Below are positions 9,683 to 18,984 of a DNA stretch of 60,853 nucleotides, one piece after another. The stretch covers positions 10 to 60,862 of the forward strand of contig NZ_MQTZ01000011.1 in the NCBI RefSeq assembly GCF_001939115.1, given 5' to 3'. The notes below the pieces were generated by a model. That model saw nothing but the letters and a program-made list of their open reading frames with translations, had not been told where the DNA came from and did not search any database. Numbering within the stretch: position 1 is the stretch's first letter; the number at the start of each line of letters is the position of its first letter. Made by a program: the position numbers and the translations under genes. Source of the DNA: Leptolyngbya sp. 'hensonii'. Lineage in GTDB: Bacteria; Cyanobacteriota; Cyanobacteriia; GCF-001939115.

Positions 9683-10207
9683 TCAAACAATTTGCTTCAG
9701 GTACTCCTGATCCGTCATCAGGTGGCGGTTGTTTTCGATTCGATCGAGAAAGACTAGCCCTTCCAGGTGATCATATTCATGCTGGAAAATGCGGGCGATA
9801 AACTCTGTGAATTGTTGGCGGTGAAAGTGTCCCTGACGATCGGTGTACTCCACCTCGATCGCCCGGTATCGGGGCACCAGGCCCCGCAGTCCCGGTACAC
9901 TCAGACACCCTTCCCAACCTGATACCACCTCATCGGAGTGGGCTACCAGGTGGGGATTGAGCAGCGCGGTTGGCTCCATCTCTGGTGCCTGGGGATAGCG
10001 GGCATTAGGATGGGAAGCCACAATCAGCAATTGGTAGGGTTGACTTACCTGGGGAGCGGCCAGGCCAACCCCATGCTTCTGGGTTAGGGTGATCAGCAGG
10101 TTATCAATCAGGGTTTGAATGGTTAGATCGTGAATGTCCTCGATTGGCTGAGCGGGTTGGCGCAGAATCGGGTCACCCAATTGGGCAATGTTTAGGATAG
10201 GGCTCAT
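9683..10207 (-). CDS. def: Peptide deformylase
   Basis: A protein of 174 residues that removes the formyl group from the N-terminal methionine of new proteins. The three family motifs are present in order: GVGLAAPQ, EGCLSVPG (metal Cys) and QHEYDHLEG (HExxH-type metal ligands and catalytic Glu). The length is typical of type 1 enzymes. The ATG at 10207 starts MSPILNIAQLGDPILR, the usual deformylase N-terminus. The gene lies 65 bases downstream of the HtrA-type protease on the same strand; the gap holds a strong palindrome, so they may be separate transcripts. Confidence 0.96.
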   Translation of the reverse strand: MSPILNIAQLGDPILRQPAQPIEDIHDLTIQTLIDNLLITLTQKHGVGLAAPQVSQPYQLLIVASHPNARYPQAPEMEPTALLNPHLVAHSDEVVSGWEGCLSVPGLRGLVPRYRAIEVEYTDRQGHFHRQQFTEFIARIFQHEYDHLEGLVFLDRIENNRHLMTDQEYLKQIV

Positions 10208-10230
10208 GGGATTGGGTTTTGGTGGCGTTT

Positions 10231-10264
10231 GCTATAGAGACGTTGGAGGTAACGTCTCTATAGC
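10231..10264. repeat. Perfect palindromic element (14-bp arms)
   Basis: GCTATAGAGACGTT, a 6-base loop GGAGGT, and the exact complement AACGTCTCTATAGC. The core TAGAGACGTT...AACGTCTCTA resembles a small palindrome that I recall as dispersed in many cyanobacterial intergenic regions. It lies between the HtrA-type gene and def and could terminate the former. Confidence 0.8.
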
Positions 10265-10272
10265 GATGGGGG

Positions 10273-11490
10273 TTAATTGTCGGCGGTGCGCACTGGGAAC
10301 GCCCCAGGTTGCAAGGTGAGCGCCACCGATCGCCCGTTACGCCGCACCTCGATCGAGAGATTGCCTCCCACAGAGCTGTCTTCTACAGCTCGCTGCACCT
10401 GATCTGCTGTTTTGACGATCTGGTTATCGATCCGGACAATCACATCACCAGTCCGCAAGCCTCCTTTGGCTGCGGGTGAATTTCGGATCACTCTCACCAC
10501 CAGGATCCCCTGATCGTCCTGAACCTCAAAGTTACTATTGGGGTCACTATTAATGTTGCGCTTGAGTTCTGGTGTCAGAGTTGCCATCTGAATCCCCAGG
10601 TAAGGGTGATCAACCCGGCCTTTGGTAATTAACTGATCGGCAATCCGGCGAGCGGTGTTGATCGGAATCGCGAAGCCCAGGCCCTGAGCGCCCCCAATAA
10701 TGGCTGTATTCATCCCGATGACCTCTCCACGCTGATTCAACAGGGGACCACCGGAATTGCCGGGGTTAATCGCGGCATCAGTCTGAATGAAGCCAACTCG
10801 CTTGTCAGGAACCCCTACCTGAGAGGGGGTACGACCTGTGGCGCTAATGATCCCGGCGGTGACGGTATTATCCAGACCCAGGGGATTCCCGATCGCGATC
10901 GCCCACTCTCCTGGCCTCAACTGATCGGAGTTCCCTAGGGAGACTGTGGGTAGGTTGCTGGCCTGAATCTTAACCACAGCCACATCTGTGACGGGATCAG
11001 TGCCCAGCACCTTGCCCTGGAAGTTTCGTCCATCCTTTAAGGTGACGGTGACGGTATCGGCCCCATCGACCACATGGGCATTTGTGAGAATCATCCCGTC
11101 TGTCGTGGTAATAAATCCAGAGCCAGTGCCACGTTCGACCCGAGTGGCGGGAGGCATCTGGAACTCCGAACCGAAGAACTGTCGGAAAAAGGGATCGTTA
11201 AAGGGCTCTGGAATTCGATTCTTGACGGTACGGGCTGAATCAATTCGGACGACTGCGGGTCCTGTTCGTTCTACTGCAGTTGCAATAAAGTTGGCACCAG
11301 ATTCGTCAGCCGGTAAGCGGATCTGGGCAATGACAGGGTCCGTCTGGACGGGCTTGGCTTCGGCTGGGATCAACCAGCGGCTGCCTGCAAACATCATCCC
11401 TGCACCTAGCATCATTGACAGGAGATAGGTGGAGGGCGTTTTCCAGGGCTTCCAACCCTGGCGAGAAGAGGTGTGATGATGCATGGTCAT
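10273..11490 (-). CDS. HtrA/Deg-family serine protease (Hho type)
   Basis: A protein of 405 residues with an N-terminal hydrophobic anchor or signal (about 20-45), a trypsin-like S1C domain with His in LTNAHVV (about residue 137), Asp in TDVAVVKI (about 168) and Ser in NPGNSGGPL (about 246), and a single PDZ domain (about 300-395). One PDZ domain and the length fit the cyanobacterial HhoA/HhoB/HtrA group, which degrades damaged proteins in the periplasm or thylakoid lumen. The three paralogues cannot be told apart here. ATG 11490 and ATG 11484 are both possible starts. It is divergent from dnaA across a 0.6-kb gap. Confidence 0.93.
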   Translation of the reverse strand: MTMHHHTSSRQGWKPWKTPSTYLLSMMLGAGMMFAGSRWLIPAEAKPVQTDPVIAQIRLPADESGANFIATAVERTGPAVVRIDSARTVKNRIPEPFNDPFFRQFFGSEFQMPPATRVERGTGSGFITTTDGMILTNAHVVDGADTVTVTLKDGRNFQGKVLGTDPVTDVAVVKIQASNLPTVSLGNSDQLRPGEWAIAIGNPLGLDNTVTAGIISATGRTPSQVGVPDKRVGFIQTDAAINPGNSGGPLLNQRGEVIGMNTAIIGGAQGLGFAIPINTARRIADQLITKGRVDHPYLGIQMATLTPELKRNINSDPNSNFEVQDDQGILVVRVIRNSPAAKGGLRTGDVIVRIDNQIVKTADQVQRAVEDSSVGGNLSIEVRRNGRSVALTLQPGAFPVRTADN

Positions 11491-12088
11491 GGTTTCAGTT
11501 TTTCCCTATAAATAATCCAAAAGTGATGGGTAACCCGATGGGAAGAGGAATACCTTAATATTAAATTTCTTGCCAAATGAGCTGCGACTCGATAGGCTTT
11601 TGCATCTGAGCATAATGTTGCCGTCAGGGTTTGATATCCAGAGCTTGAAAATCAGCCTTGGGAGGTGGAATAGTCTTCCAGGCTTATTGGTATGGGTTCA
11701 TGCCTCAATCTCTGTGCCCATCCTCAGTTTACGGAGTCATTATGACGTGGTCATGGCATCCCTGTTTCAGGATTATGAATACCCGGATTCGTCCCACTGA
11801 TCTGACTAATAAGACTGAAAAGCGATCGTTTTGCTCCCATGGGTAGCTTTTTTGGCCAAATGGGCTGCAGTCCTTTTGTTTCAGCCCAATTAGAGATATA
11901 ACTCTATTGATGGTAGTTCAAGAGTGAATATTTGCCTCCAGCCTCTAGATGTAGAGCTAAGGGGGCTCACTTGTGCTCTCTGTTTTTGGAAATCTTTGTC
12001 CTGAAGAATTTCTGGACAATGGGTTCCTCTATGATCCGGCTCAGCAGTGCGCGGTTAATAATCCTTCCTTGAACAGTTGAGGTTAGCT
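11491..12088. other. Long divergent intergenic region upstream of dnaA
   Basis: The region lies between the HtrA-type gene (minus) and dnaA (plus). Short open frames here show no protein-like sequence. It is AT-richer than its surroundings and ends in a GAGG ribosome site for dnaA. I found no cluster of DnaA boxes, so it does not look like an obvious oriC. One box-like 9-mer (TGTGGAAAT) overlaps the dnaA start codon. Confidence 0.4.
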
Positions 12089-13459
12089 GTGGAAATCGCT
12101 ATCGACAGTCTATGGGACCAGGTCTTGGAGCGTTTGCAGCTTACGCTGACTCGACCAACCTTTGAAGCCTGGATCAAGACTGCCAGTGCCGAGCAATTAG
12201 AAGATAATTGCCTGGTCATTCGTACCCCGAATCCGTTTGCACGTAACCGGATCCAGAGATACTACATCAAAGATATTGCAAAAGCCGTAGAAGAAATTCT
12301 GGGTCATCCGATCGATATTCATATCACGGTGGTTCAGGGAGATGAGACGGCTGTGATGGATGCCTCCTCAGAGGCATTGTGGCCTCTGCCTCCTGAAGCG
12401 CCGCCTGTGGAACCAGGGGCAACGAATCATCGCCCGCGCCTGAGTGATCTGAATCCCAAGTATGTGTTCTCCCGGTTTGTGGTGGGTCCCAATAGCCGGA
12501 TGGCCCATGCAGCGGCTCTGGCTGTGGCAGAATCCCCCGGTCGCGAGTTTAATCCCCTGTTCCTCTGTGGGGGTGTGGGATTAGGTAAGACTCACCTGAT
12601 GCAGGCGATCGGCCACTACCGCCTGGAGATGGATCCCGATGCTCGGATTTTCTATGTATCTACCGAGCAATTTACCAATGACTTGATCTCGGCGATTCGA
12701 CGGGATAGCATGCAGAGTTTTCGGGAGCATTACCGGGCTGTGGATGTTCTACTGGTCGATGATATCCAGTTCATTGAAGGGAAAGAATATACGCAGGAAG
12801 AATTTTTTCATACCTTCAATACCCTGCATGAAGCGGGTAAACAGGTTGTCCTAGCCTCCGATCGCCCGCCCAATCTCATCCCCCGTCTGCAAGAGCGCTT
12901 GTGTTCTCGCTTTTCCATGGGGTTGATTGCGGATATTCAGGCTCCGGACCTGGAAACCCGAATGGCCATTCTGCAGAAAAAAGCAGAATACGAAAATATC
13001 CGTTTGCCCCGAGATGTGATTGAGTATGTCGCCTCCAGCTACACTTCCAACATTCGGGAACTGGAGGGTGCCCTGATCCGAGCCGTTGCCTATATTTCCA
13101 TCTCCGGCTTGCCGATGACGGTGGAGAATATTTCCCATGTGCTGAATCCCCCCGCTGATCGGATCGAAGCCTCCCCGGAAGCGGTCATCCGGGCTGTTGC
13201 AGATGCCTTTGATGTTTCAGTGGAAGAACTCAAGGGCCATTCCCGTCGCCGTGAAATCAGTCAAGCTCGCCAAATTGGGATGTATCTGATGCGCCAGCAC
13301 ACAGATTTGAGCTTGCCTAAAATTGGCGAAATGTTTGGGGGGAAGGATCACACAACGGTTATGTATAGCTGTGAAAAAGTGGCTCAATTGCGGGAAACGG
13401 ATGCCAGCCTGTCGCAGACGTTGCGCCAGCTGGGCGATCGTCTCAGCCATACCAGTTAG
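12089..13459 (+). CDS. dnaA: Chromosomal replication initiator DnaA
   Basis: A protein of 456 residues. Domain I starts [17 protein letters not shown] and includes [11 protein letters not shown]; domain III is the AAA+ module with Walker [10 protein letters not shown] (about residue 160), Walker [13 protein letters not shown] and an arginine-finger region; domain IV ends with the DnaA-box reader, [14 protein letters not shown]. DnaA melts the origin and controls its own gene in many bacteria. The GTG at 12089 is preferred over the upstream TTG at 12077 because it matches the usual cyanobacterial N-terminus and follows TTGAGG at a good distance. dnaN is not adjacent; coaD follows 170 bases downstream. 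Confidence 0.97.
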   Translation: MEIAIDSLWDQVLERLQLTLTRPTFEAWIKTASAEQLEDNCLVIRTPNPFARNRIQRYYIKDIAKAVEEILGHPIDIHITVVQGDETAVMDASSEALWPLPPEAPPVEPGATNHRPRLSDLNPKYVFSRFVVGPNSRMAHAAALAVAESPGREFNPLFLCGGVGLGKTHLMQAIGHYRLEMDPDARIFYVSTEQFTNDLISAIRRDSMQSFREHYRAVDVLLVDDIQFIEGKEYTQEEFFHTFNTLHEAGKQVVLASDRPPNLIPRLQERLCSRFSMGLIADIQAPDLETRMAILQKKAEYENIRLPRDVIEYVASSYTSNIRELEGALIRAVAYISISGLPMTVENISHVLNPPADRIEASPEAVIRAVADAFDVSVEELKGHSRRREISQARQIGMYLMRQHTDLSLPKIGEMFGGKDHTTVMYSCEKVAQLRETDASLSQTLRQLGDRLSHTS

Positions 13460-13629
13460 GCTCACTTTCCCGTATGATGCATGATAGAGATATCGTACCT
13501 ACACCCTATCTCTATGCTGGGAATCTGTTTATGGGCGGTGAGACATCTCTGGCCAGAGAAATCAGGTTTAGTGGATTGATTCCCTGTTTAAACATCCTGT
13601 CCCCTATCCATGAAGGTGATCCTCCTCCA

Positions 13630-14205
13630 GTGATTGCGATCTATCCCGGCAGTTTTGATCCCATTACCTTTGGCCACCTCGATATTATCGAGCGGGGCTC
13701 CCGGCTATTTGAGCGTGTGATTGTCGTGGTGTTATGTAATCCTGTCAAGAGTCCCCTTTTTACGGTTTCCCAGCGGCTGGAGCAAATTCGCTTTTCCACG
13801 GCGCATTTGAATAATATTGAAGTGGACAGCTTCGATGGACTGGCCGTGACCTATGCCCGGTTACGCAATGCTCAGGTGCTTTTGAGAGGTCTGCGGGTTC
13901 TGTCTGATTTTGAACGAGAACTGCAGATGGCCCATACGAATAAAACGCTCTCGGATCAAATTGAGACGATTTTTCTGTCTACCTCTACCGAGTATGGCTT
14001 CCTCAGTAGTAGCCTGGTTAAGGAAATTGCCAGGTTTAATGGCCCTGTTGATCATCTTGTGCCAAAACATGTTGCTTTGGATATCCACCAATGTTACGCC
14101 AAAACTCAACTAGCAGCAGCCCCAACCTCAACGGATCTGCAAACCACGCCGGATCTGCTCCCAACGGAACCTCGTCTGGAGAACCTGCGAGAACAGGGGG
14201 TGTAG
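13630..14205 (+). CDS. coaD: Phosphopantetheine adenylyltransferase CoaD
   Basis: A protein of 191 residues that transfers AMP from ATP to 4'-phosphopantetheine, the penultimate step of coenzyme A synthesis. The family opening [18 protein letters not shown] (TxGH nucleotidyl-transferase site) and the later block [16 protein letters not shown] are clear. The GTG at 13630 begins [11 protein letters not shown], the normal N-terminus; the frame is open back to 13474, but that part has no resemblance to the family. The last 30 or so residues go beyond the usual 160-residue enzyme. This tail is Thr/Pro-rich, and its DNA is shared with the start of the next gene in another frame. Confidence 0.95.
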   Translation: MIAIYPGSFDPITFGHLDIIERGSRLFERVIVVVLCNPVKSPLFTVSQRLEQIRFSTAHLNNIEVDSFDGLAVTYARLRNAQVLLRGLRVLSDFERELQMAHTNKTLSDQIETIFLSTSTEYGFLSSSLVKEIARFNGPVDHLVPKHVALDIHQCYAKTQLAAAPTSTDLQTTPDLLPTEPRLENLREQGV

Positions 14206-14813
14206 ATGTTCAACGGGAACTCAATCGCCTGGAAGAGATTGTTCTGGATAGTCCCCGCATTCCCCTGAGTCGGCGCACGATGGTCGATGAAGAGCAGTTG
14301 CTGGATCAGCTTGACTTGATTCGTATGAATCTGCCGACCGCCTTCCAGGAAGCGGAGGAGATTATCCGTCATAAGGAAGAAATTTTTCGCCAAGCTGAGC
14401 ACTATGCTCAGGAAATTATTCAGACTGCTGAGCGGCGAGCTGCCCAGATTCTAGATGAAATTGGGATCATTCGGCAGGCTGAGCAAGAGGCCAGGCAGAT
14501 TCGCCAGAAAGTACAGCAGGAATGTGAGGCGGCTCAGCAGCAGACGATCGCGGAAATGGAGCGGTTACAGCGACAGGCGCAACAGGAGATTCAAGAATTA
14601 CAGCGACGGGCGATCGCGGAGGCAGAGGATATTCAGCAGGGGGCAGATGCTTATGCAGATGCAATGCTGCGAGACCTGGAGCAACGCCTGGGTGAAATGC
14701 TGCGGATTACCCGCAATGGACGGCAACAACTCCAACCAGAAGTTCCGGGGCACCGATCGCGAGATTCGCACCAAAATGCGCCTGCAACCCGATCGGCTCC
14801 TCGCAAAAACTAG
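14091..14813 (+). CDS. Coiled-coil protein, DivIVA/ATP-synthase-b-like, unknown role
   Basis: A protein of 240 residues. A low-complexity Ser/Asn/Pro N-terminus (1-35) is followed by [17 protein letters not shown] and a long Gln/Glu/Arg-rich coiled coil (about 80-205). Similar coiled-coil proteins follow coaD in other cyanobacteria as far as I recall; the function is not known, and DivIVA-like names come only from the coiled coil. The ATG at 14091 overlaps the coaD end by 115 bases in a different frame; no good in-frame start was found between the end of coaD and the conserved block, so the overlap seems real. There is no signal peptide or membrane span. Confidence 0.75.
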   Translation: MLRQNSTSSSPNLNGSANHAGSAPNGTSSGEPARTGGVDVQRELNRLEEIVLDSPRIPLSRRTMVDEEQLLDQLDLIRMNLPTAFQEAEEIIRHKEEIFRQAEHYAQEIIQTAERRAAQILDEIGIIRQAEQEARQIRQKVQQECEAAQQQTIAEMERLQRQAQQEIQELQRRAIAEAEDIQQGADAYADAMLRDLEQRLGEMLRITRNGRQQLQPEVPGHRSRDSHQNAPATRSAPRKN

Positions 14814-14858
14814 GGCAAGTCAGGCTCGATCCAAGCTTCAGCAGCGATAGCCTTAGGC

Positions 14859-14885
14859 GTGGAGGTTTTCTCCACATGAATTTTT
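14859..14885 (+). terminator. Intrinsic terminator after the coaD operon
   Basis: GTGGAG, loop GTTTT, CTCCAC and then ATGAATTTTT: a short stem followed by a run of five T, placed 46 bases after the coiled-coil gene. The stem is only 6 bp, so strength is uncertain. Confidence 0.5.
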
Positions 14886-15271
14886 CCGGGCTGGGTCAGG
14901 CCCTGTAATCTGGGCTCAAGAGATTGTGTTGCGAGTTGTTATAGATTCAGTATCCGTAAATGGGCTACGGAAAGTCACTCATGTAACTAAATAGTTGTTG
15001 TTTTCAGTAATTTTAAGGGGTAAAACCCCTCAAGGTACTCTACCCTCTTCTCACTCTTCCGTATCTCTACTACGCTGTCTTAAGAAATCGATACAGCTTT
15101 GAACTTGCAAATCAGCTCTGAAAGGTTTAGCCCCAAGAAAAGATTTGTACCGGTTCCTGTTGGCCTGTGGCGAAAACCATTGGGTTTTTTCCTGGCAGTA
15201 TTTCGAGGGGACTGGATAGTTTTCCTAAGGCACATGGGTTTATTCCTTGATTCGATCAGAAGGAGTATGAA
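14886..15271. other. Intergenic region with a second hairpin
   Basis: Nearly 400 bases without a recognised gene. It holds a hairpin AGGGGT-AAA-ACCCCT at 15016-15030 and, at its end, the AAGGAG ribosome site for the GTG start at 15272. No clear promoter boxes were identified. Confidence 0.4.
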
Positions 15272-15901
15272 GTGAGACGACGACTGTGGTTGCTCGGTAC
15301 GGGGCTTCTCAGTTCCCTCATTCTGGGAGTGACAGCACCCTGGGTGAAAGCCCGCGAATCCGTCTTGCCGGACCAGGATGTTTTGCAAATTACGTTACAA
15401 ACAAACTGGCAAGGATCCTCTTTTCCTGTCGAAAACTTTCAATCCTATACGTCGTTGTTTGGGTATCGCCGCTCTATAGAGCGATCGATGCCAGAGTTTC
15501 ATGCTGGTCTGGATATGGCTGCTCCTGCAGGGAGCTATGTCCGCAGTTGGATGGCAGGACGGGTGATCTCAGTCTCTGATGCCTCTGCCTGTGGCACCTC
15601 CGTCAGGATTGAGTCAGGCAATTGGATTCATATCTATTGCCACTTGCAGGGAAGGGTCGAGATTTCTCCCCAGGGCCGATATGTGCTCGATCGCGAGGGT
15701 GGCCTCCAGATTTGGGAAGGGCAACCGGTCAAAGCGGGGACGCGCATTGGTCGGGTTGGGATGACGGGCCGAACCACAGGGCCTCATCTTCACTGGGGGC
15801 TGCAGTATAACCGGCAGTGGGCGAATCCAGCCCTAGTGCTGCAGAGCATGTATGACCAGCAACAGGTCAGCTACCAGCCTGCCTCCAGGCCGTCCTATTG
15901 A
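15272..15901 (+). CDS. Secreted M23 (LytM-type) peptidase
   Basis: A protein of 209 residues with a signal peptide (about 1-28) and an M23 domain. The metal site is complete: His77 and Asp81 in FHAGLDM and the HxH pair His172/His174 in GPHLHWG. Such enzymes cut peptide cross-links in peptidoglycan. The GTG at 15272 follows AAGGAGTATGAA; an ATG five bases earlier is out of frame and stops at once. The next gene, 16 bases downstream, is a diverged copy of this one, as the shared SFPVENF, GSYVRSW and GRVG blocks show, so the two arose by tandem duplication. Confidence 0.85.
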   Translation: MRRRLWLLGTGLLSSLILGVTAPWVKARESVLPDQDVLQITLQTNWQGSSFPVENFQSYTSLFGYRRSIERSMPEFHAGLDMAAPAGSYVRSWMAGRVISVSDASACGTSVRIESGNWIHIYCHLQGRVEISPQGRYVLDREGGLQIWEGQPVKAGTRIGRVGMTGRTTGPHLHWGLQYNRQWANPALVLQSMYDQQQVSYQPASRPSY

Positions 15902-15917
15902 TGATCAGGAGTGACCC

Positions 15918-17030
15918 ATGCCTCATGCCCTGTCCACTCCTGGCACCCAGCCTCTGAAATCACAGTTCCGTCTTTACGGCTTGGGTGTTGGCCTACTGTC
16001 CTTCTGTCTGGTCGGGGGCTACCCGATTCTGGCTAGAACCCAGACGGTTGCCAGCAACAGTGACCTGAACCAGGTCATGACCCAAGTGGAAAGTAATCGC
16101 AGTTGGTCAGAAGCCTCCTTTCCGGTGGAAAATTTTCGCGGGTATTCGTCCTATTACGGAGACTCCCGGCTGGTCAATGGCATATCCGACTTCAACCGGG
16201 GGATTGATATTGTCACCCAGGAGGGGAGCTATGTCCGGAGTTGGTTGGGGGGGCGGGTTGAGCGTCTGGCTGTGGACCCGGTTTGTGGGGTCACGATCGT
16301 CATTCAGTCTGGCCCCTGGCGGCACTCCTACTGTAATCTCCGGGGAACTATCCAACCCGATGCAACGGGTGTCCCGGCCTTGGTAGATTCCACCGGCCAG
16401 GTGATGCTGCGGGTGGGACAGGTGGTTCAGGTGGGTAGCCGAATTGGTCGGGTTGGGGTGATATCTCAGATGGGCCAGGCCCTGCTGCATTGGGAAATTC
16501 AGTATGGCGATCGCTGGATTGACCCGGCGGATATTCTGACCATGATGTATGCCCAGCAGCAAACCCAGGTCGCAGCGATCCAACCCCTGCGTCAGGATGC
16601 AGCTCCAGCCTCCAGGATTGTGATTGCTCTGCGCAGGGCCATCATTGGCCAGGAGAGTGCTGGCAATTTTCGGGCGGTCAATCCTCACTCTGGGGCATTG
16701 GGATATGGCCAGGTGATGCCCTTTAATGTGCGGGCCTGGTCGATTGAAGCCCTGGGCTATCCGCTCACGCCGCAGCAATTTATCAATAGTCCACAGTTGC
16801 AACTGCAAATTATTGATTACAAATTGGGGCAGTACTGGCAGAGTTCCCTGCGGTTAAGCGGTGGGGATGAGGAAATTGCGGTTCGCATGGTGGCTGCTCA
16901 GTGGTACTCCGGAGATCCCAGGCTGTACAACGGCACCAGGGTCCAACGCTATAACGGCGGGCGCTATCCATCGATTCAGGCTTATACTCTAGCGGTGCTG
17001 TCCCGCTATAAGACTTTCCGGAACAATTGA
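15918..17030 (+). CDS. Degenerate M23 domain fused to a lytic transglycosylase (SLT) domain
   Basis: A protein of 370 residues with a signal peptide or anchor (about 20-42), an M23-like domain (about 70-215) and a C-terminal SLT domain (about 235-365). Aligned with its neighbour, the first metal His is Asn93 (FNRGIDI) and the first His of HxH is Leu189 (ALLHWE); Asp97 and His191 remain. Zinc hydrolysis is therefore unlikely. The SLT part keeps the catalytic Glu (Glu246 in GQESAGNF) and the GALGYGQVMP block, so it should cleave glycan strands. The dead M23 domain may serve as a binding or regulatory module, as in EnvC- and NlpD-type activators (inference). Confidence 0.8.
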   Translation: MPHALSTPGTQPLKSQFRLYGLGVGLLSFCLVGGYPILARTQTVASNSDLNQVMTQVESNRSWSEASFPVENFRGYSSYYGDSRLVNGISDFNRGIDIVTQEGSYVRSWLGGRVERLAVDPVCGVTIVIQSGPWRHSYCNLRGTIQPDATGVPALVDSTGQVMLRVGQVVQVGSRIGRVGVISQMGQALLHWEIQYGDRWIDPADILTMMYAQQQTQVAAIQPLRQDAAPASRIVIALRRAIIGQESAGNFRAVNPHSGALGYGQVMPFNVRAWSIEALGYPLTPQQFINSPQLQLQIIDYKLGQYWQSSLRLSGGDEEIAVRMVAAQWYSGDPRLYNGTRVQRYNGGRYPSIQAYTLAVLSRYKTFRNN

Positions 17031-17207
17031 TAGGGGCCTTCTCCATCGATTCAGTCTCAGAGGTTCGCCTTGAGCTACCTGGACTCCAGCTTCTTTGACC
17101 AGGCTTAGATCTGGTGGTTCACGCATCATTTACGAACCTTCGCGCTGTCCCCTGTAATGCCTTTGGCTAGGCACAAAATCAAAACTCAGTTTGAATGGGT
17201 GTAGCTT

Positions 17208-18491
17208 ATGGAATTCTGGACCTATCTTCAGTCATCTGTGGCCAGAGAGCCTGTGTCTTCCGAACCTCTGACGGGAGAGCCGGTGGATCTGCCCCAGAAA
17301 AAGACCTCGGGTCTGGCCTGGTTTTGCCTGATGGCAGTGACCTTGCCGTTAATGGTGCTGAGTCAGGCCATGCCCGCGATCGCCGCACTGACCCGAGGTA
17401 GTCGGGGAACCCAGGTAAGCGCTTTGCAGAGCCGCTTACGGGAAGCGGGCTTTTTTCGTGGTCCCATTACTGGCTTTTATGGGCCTAAGACGGAGCAGGC
17501 TGTGCGGCAATTCCAGGCCAGCCAGGGGTTAATTGCGGATGGCATTGTCGGTAGCCGTACTCTGGCGGCACTGAGAGGTCAGTCCGTGGTGCGGGGACAG
17601 CAGGCATATAGCCTTAAAACGGTTGAGTTGCAGCGTCTTTTACGGCAGCGAGGGTTTTATTCCGGGCCAGTCGATGGCCTGTATGGTTCCAGGACAAGGG
17701 CTGCTGTGAAAGCGGCTCAGCAATCCCTTGGGGTAGTTGCCGATGGAATTCCGGGTCCGATGACGGTAGCTGCCCTGCAGCGTCAGCCCAGGTCTAAAGC
17801 GGTTGCGGGGCAAAGCCCCAAAACGGTTGAATTACAACAACTGCTTGCTGAGCGTGGATTTTATACCGGGCCGGTGAACGGTATCTATGGTCCCCGAACG
17901 CGATCGGCGGTTCGAAGGGCTCAGCAATCTCTGGGGCTGCCTGCGGATGGGGTCGCAGGCCCCAGAACAATGGCAGCACTGCAAAGTCCACGCAATGTCA
18001 GAGTTGAACGCTCAGCCTTGAACCTGGTTGAATTGCAGCAGTTGCTCACTAGTAAAGGCTTTTATGCCGGCCCCATTGATGGGGTTTACGGCCCAGGGAC
18101 AAGGACTGCGGTCAGAGCGGCTCAGCAGGCTTATGGCCTCATCGTCGATGGGATTCCAGGGCCTACAACCCTGGCTGCCCTGAGGAGTGGGGCTGTTGTC
18201 GCCCGACCTCGTCCCCCGATTGTCCCTGCCTCCAAGCCCGACATTCTACCGGTTCCGGCTCCGCCCCCCCGGCGAAATCGGGCTTCCCTGTCCCAGAACA
18301 GGCAGATGGCATCCAGATCCCTGGAATTGCAAACGTTACTGGCCCAGAAGGGGTATTACCAGGGGCCAATCGATGGCATCTATGGCACTCAGACCCGGAT
18401 GGCAGTGCAAAAAATCCAGGCTGAGCAGGGGTTGATTCCGGATGGCATTGTTGGACCTATGACCCTGGTTGCTCTGGCAGAAATCTCTTAA
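17208..18491 (+). CDS. Membrane-anchored protein with five peptidoglycan-binding repeats
   Basis: A protein of 427 residues: a 34-residue polar N-terminus, a hydrophobic segment (about 35-60), then five PG_binding_1 domains at roughly 61-125, 138-195, 203-262, 272-335 and 370-425. Each shows the pattern ELQxLLxxxGFYxGPxDGxYGxxT, AVxxxQxxxGLxxDGxxGPxT and LxAL, with Pro-rich spacing before the last. No catalytic domain is attached, so it is probably a wall-binding scaffold or adaptor. It follows two peptidoglycan hydrolases on the same strand with a 177-base gap. ATG 17208 is the only reasonable start. Repeats 2-4 are the most alike, which suggests internal duplication. Confidence 0.85.
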   Translation: MEFWTYLQSSVAREPVSSEPLTGEPVDLPQKKTSGLAWFCLMAVTLPLMVLSQAMPAIAALTRGSRGTQVSALQSRLREAGFFRGPITGFYGPKTEQAVRQFQASQGLIADGIVGSRTLAALRGQSVVRGQQAYSLKTVELQRLLRQRGFYSGPVDGLYGSRTRAAVKAAQQSLGVVADGIPGPMTVAALQRQPRSKAVAGQSPKTVELQQLLAERGFYTGPVNGIYGPRTRSAVRRAQQSLGLPADGVAGPRTMAALQSPRNVRVERSALNLVELQQLLTSKGFYAGPIDGVYGPGTRTAVRAAQQAYGLIVDGIPGPTTLAALRSGAVVARPRPPIVPASKPDILPVPAPPPRRNRASLSQNRQMASRSLELQTLLAQKGYYQGPIDGIYGTQTRMAVQKIQAEQGLIPDGIVGPMTLVALAEIS

Positions 18492-18518
18492 TGTTTGGAG
18501 AAGACCCACTTGCGCTCT

Positions 18519-18980
18519 TTAGGGTTCAATCCGTTCGACATTGCCCGCTTTGACCCAGCCTTCCCGGCTGCTACCCTCGACCTGAACCCTTTGCCACTCC
18601 CCATCCTGGCTTTGCTCCAGGACAATAACTTTTTCTTTGTAAGCAATGCCACCAATGCGATCGGATGCTGCACTCGGTTCATTCCGCAGGATCAGACCCA
18701 CCTGTTGAGTCACTCTGGCCTTATAGGTTCCCGGCTGTAGAGTGGGTGAGGGGGAAAGGGTGGGGGTAGGCGTTGTCTCAGACTGGATGGTTGGGGAAAC
18801 GATAGGTTTCTTCGTTGCTGCCGGGGCTGCGATCGGTTTGTCGTTGGGGAAGATGGGCTTCGGGGGTGGAGCCGTTAATTTGACAATCAGATAGCGAGCT
18901 GTAACCACCCCAGCACCAGCAAGGAGGGCTGCAGCCAGCAGGATACCAATAACGAAATTAAATAGACCAGACCAGCTCAT
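18519..18980 (-). CDS. Membrane-anchored bacterial SH3-domain protein
   Basis: A protein of 153 residues with one N-terminal membrane span (about 5-35), a Pro/Thr/Ser-rich linker, and a C-terminal SH3b domain (about 85-150; ARVTQQVGLILRNEPS to GWVKAGNVERIEP). SH3b domains bind peptides, often of the cell wall. It begins 4 bases after the ycf46 stop on the same strand, so the two are co-transcribed. It is convergent with the peptidoglycan-binding repeat gene across 27 bases. The function is unknown. Confidence 0.75.
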   Translation of the reverse strand: MSWSGLFNFVIGILLAAALLAGAGVVTARYLIVKLTAPPPKPIFPNDKPIAAPAATKKPIVSPTIQSETTPTPTLSPSPTLQPGTYKARVTQQVGLILRNEPSAASDRIGGIAYKEKVIVLEQSQDGEWQRVQVEGSSREGWVKAGNVERIEP

Positions 18981-18984
18981 AAGC

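Noticed and set aside
11491-12088. Replication origin upstream of dnaA
   Set aside because: No cluster of DnaA boxes or AT-rich unwinding repeats was seen; only one box-like 9-mer lies at the start codon.
13474-13629. In-frame upstream extension of coaD
   Set aside because: The extra 52 residues show no family similarity, and GTG 13630 begins exactly at the conserved AIYPGSFDP.
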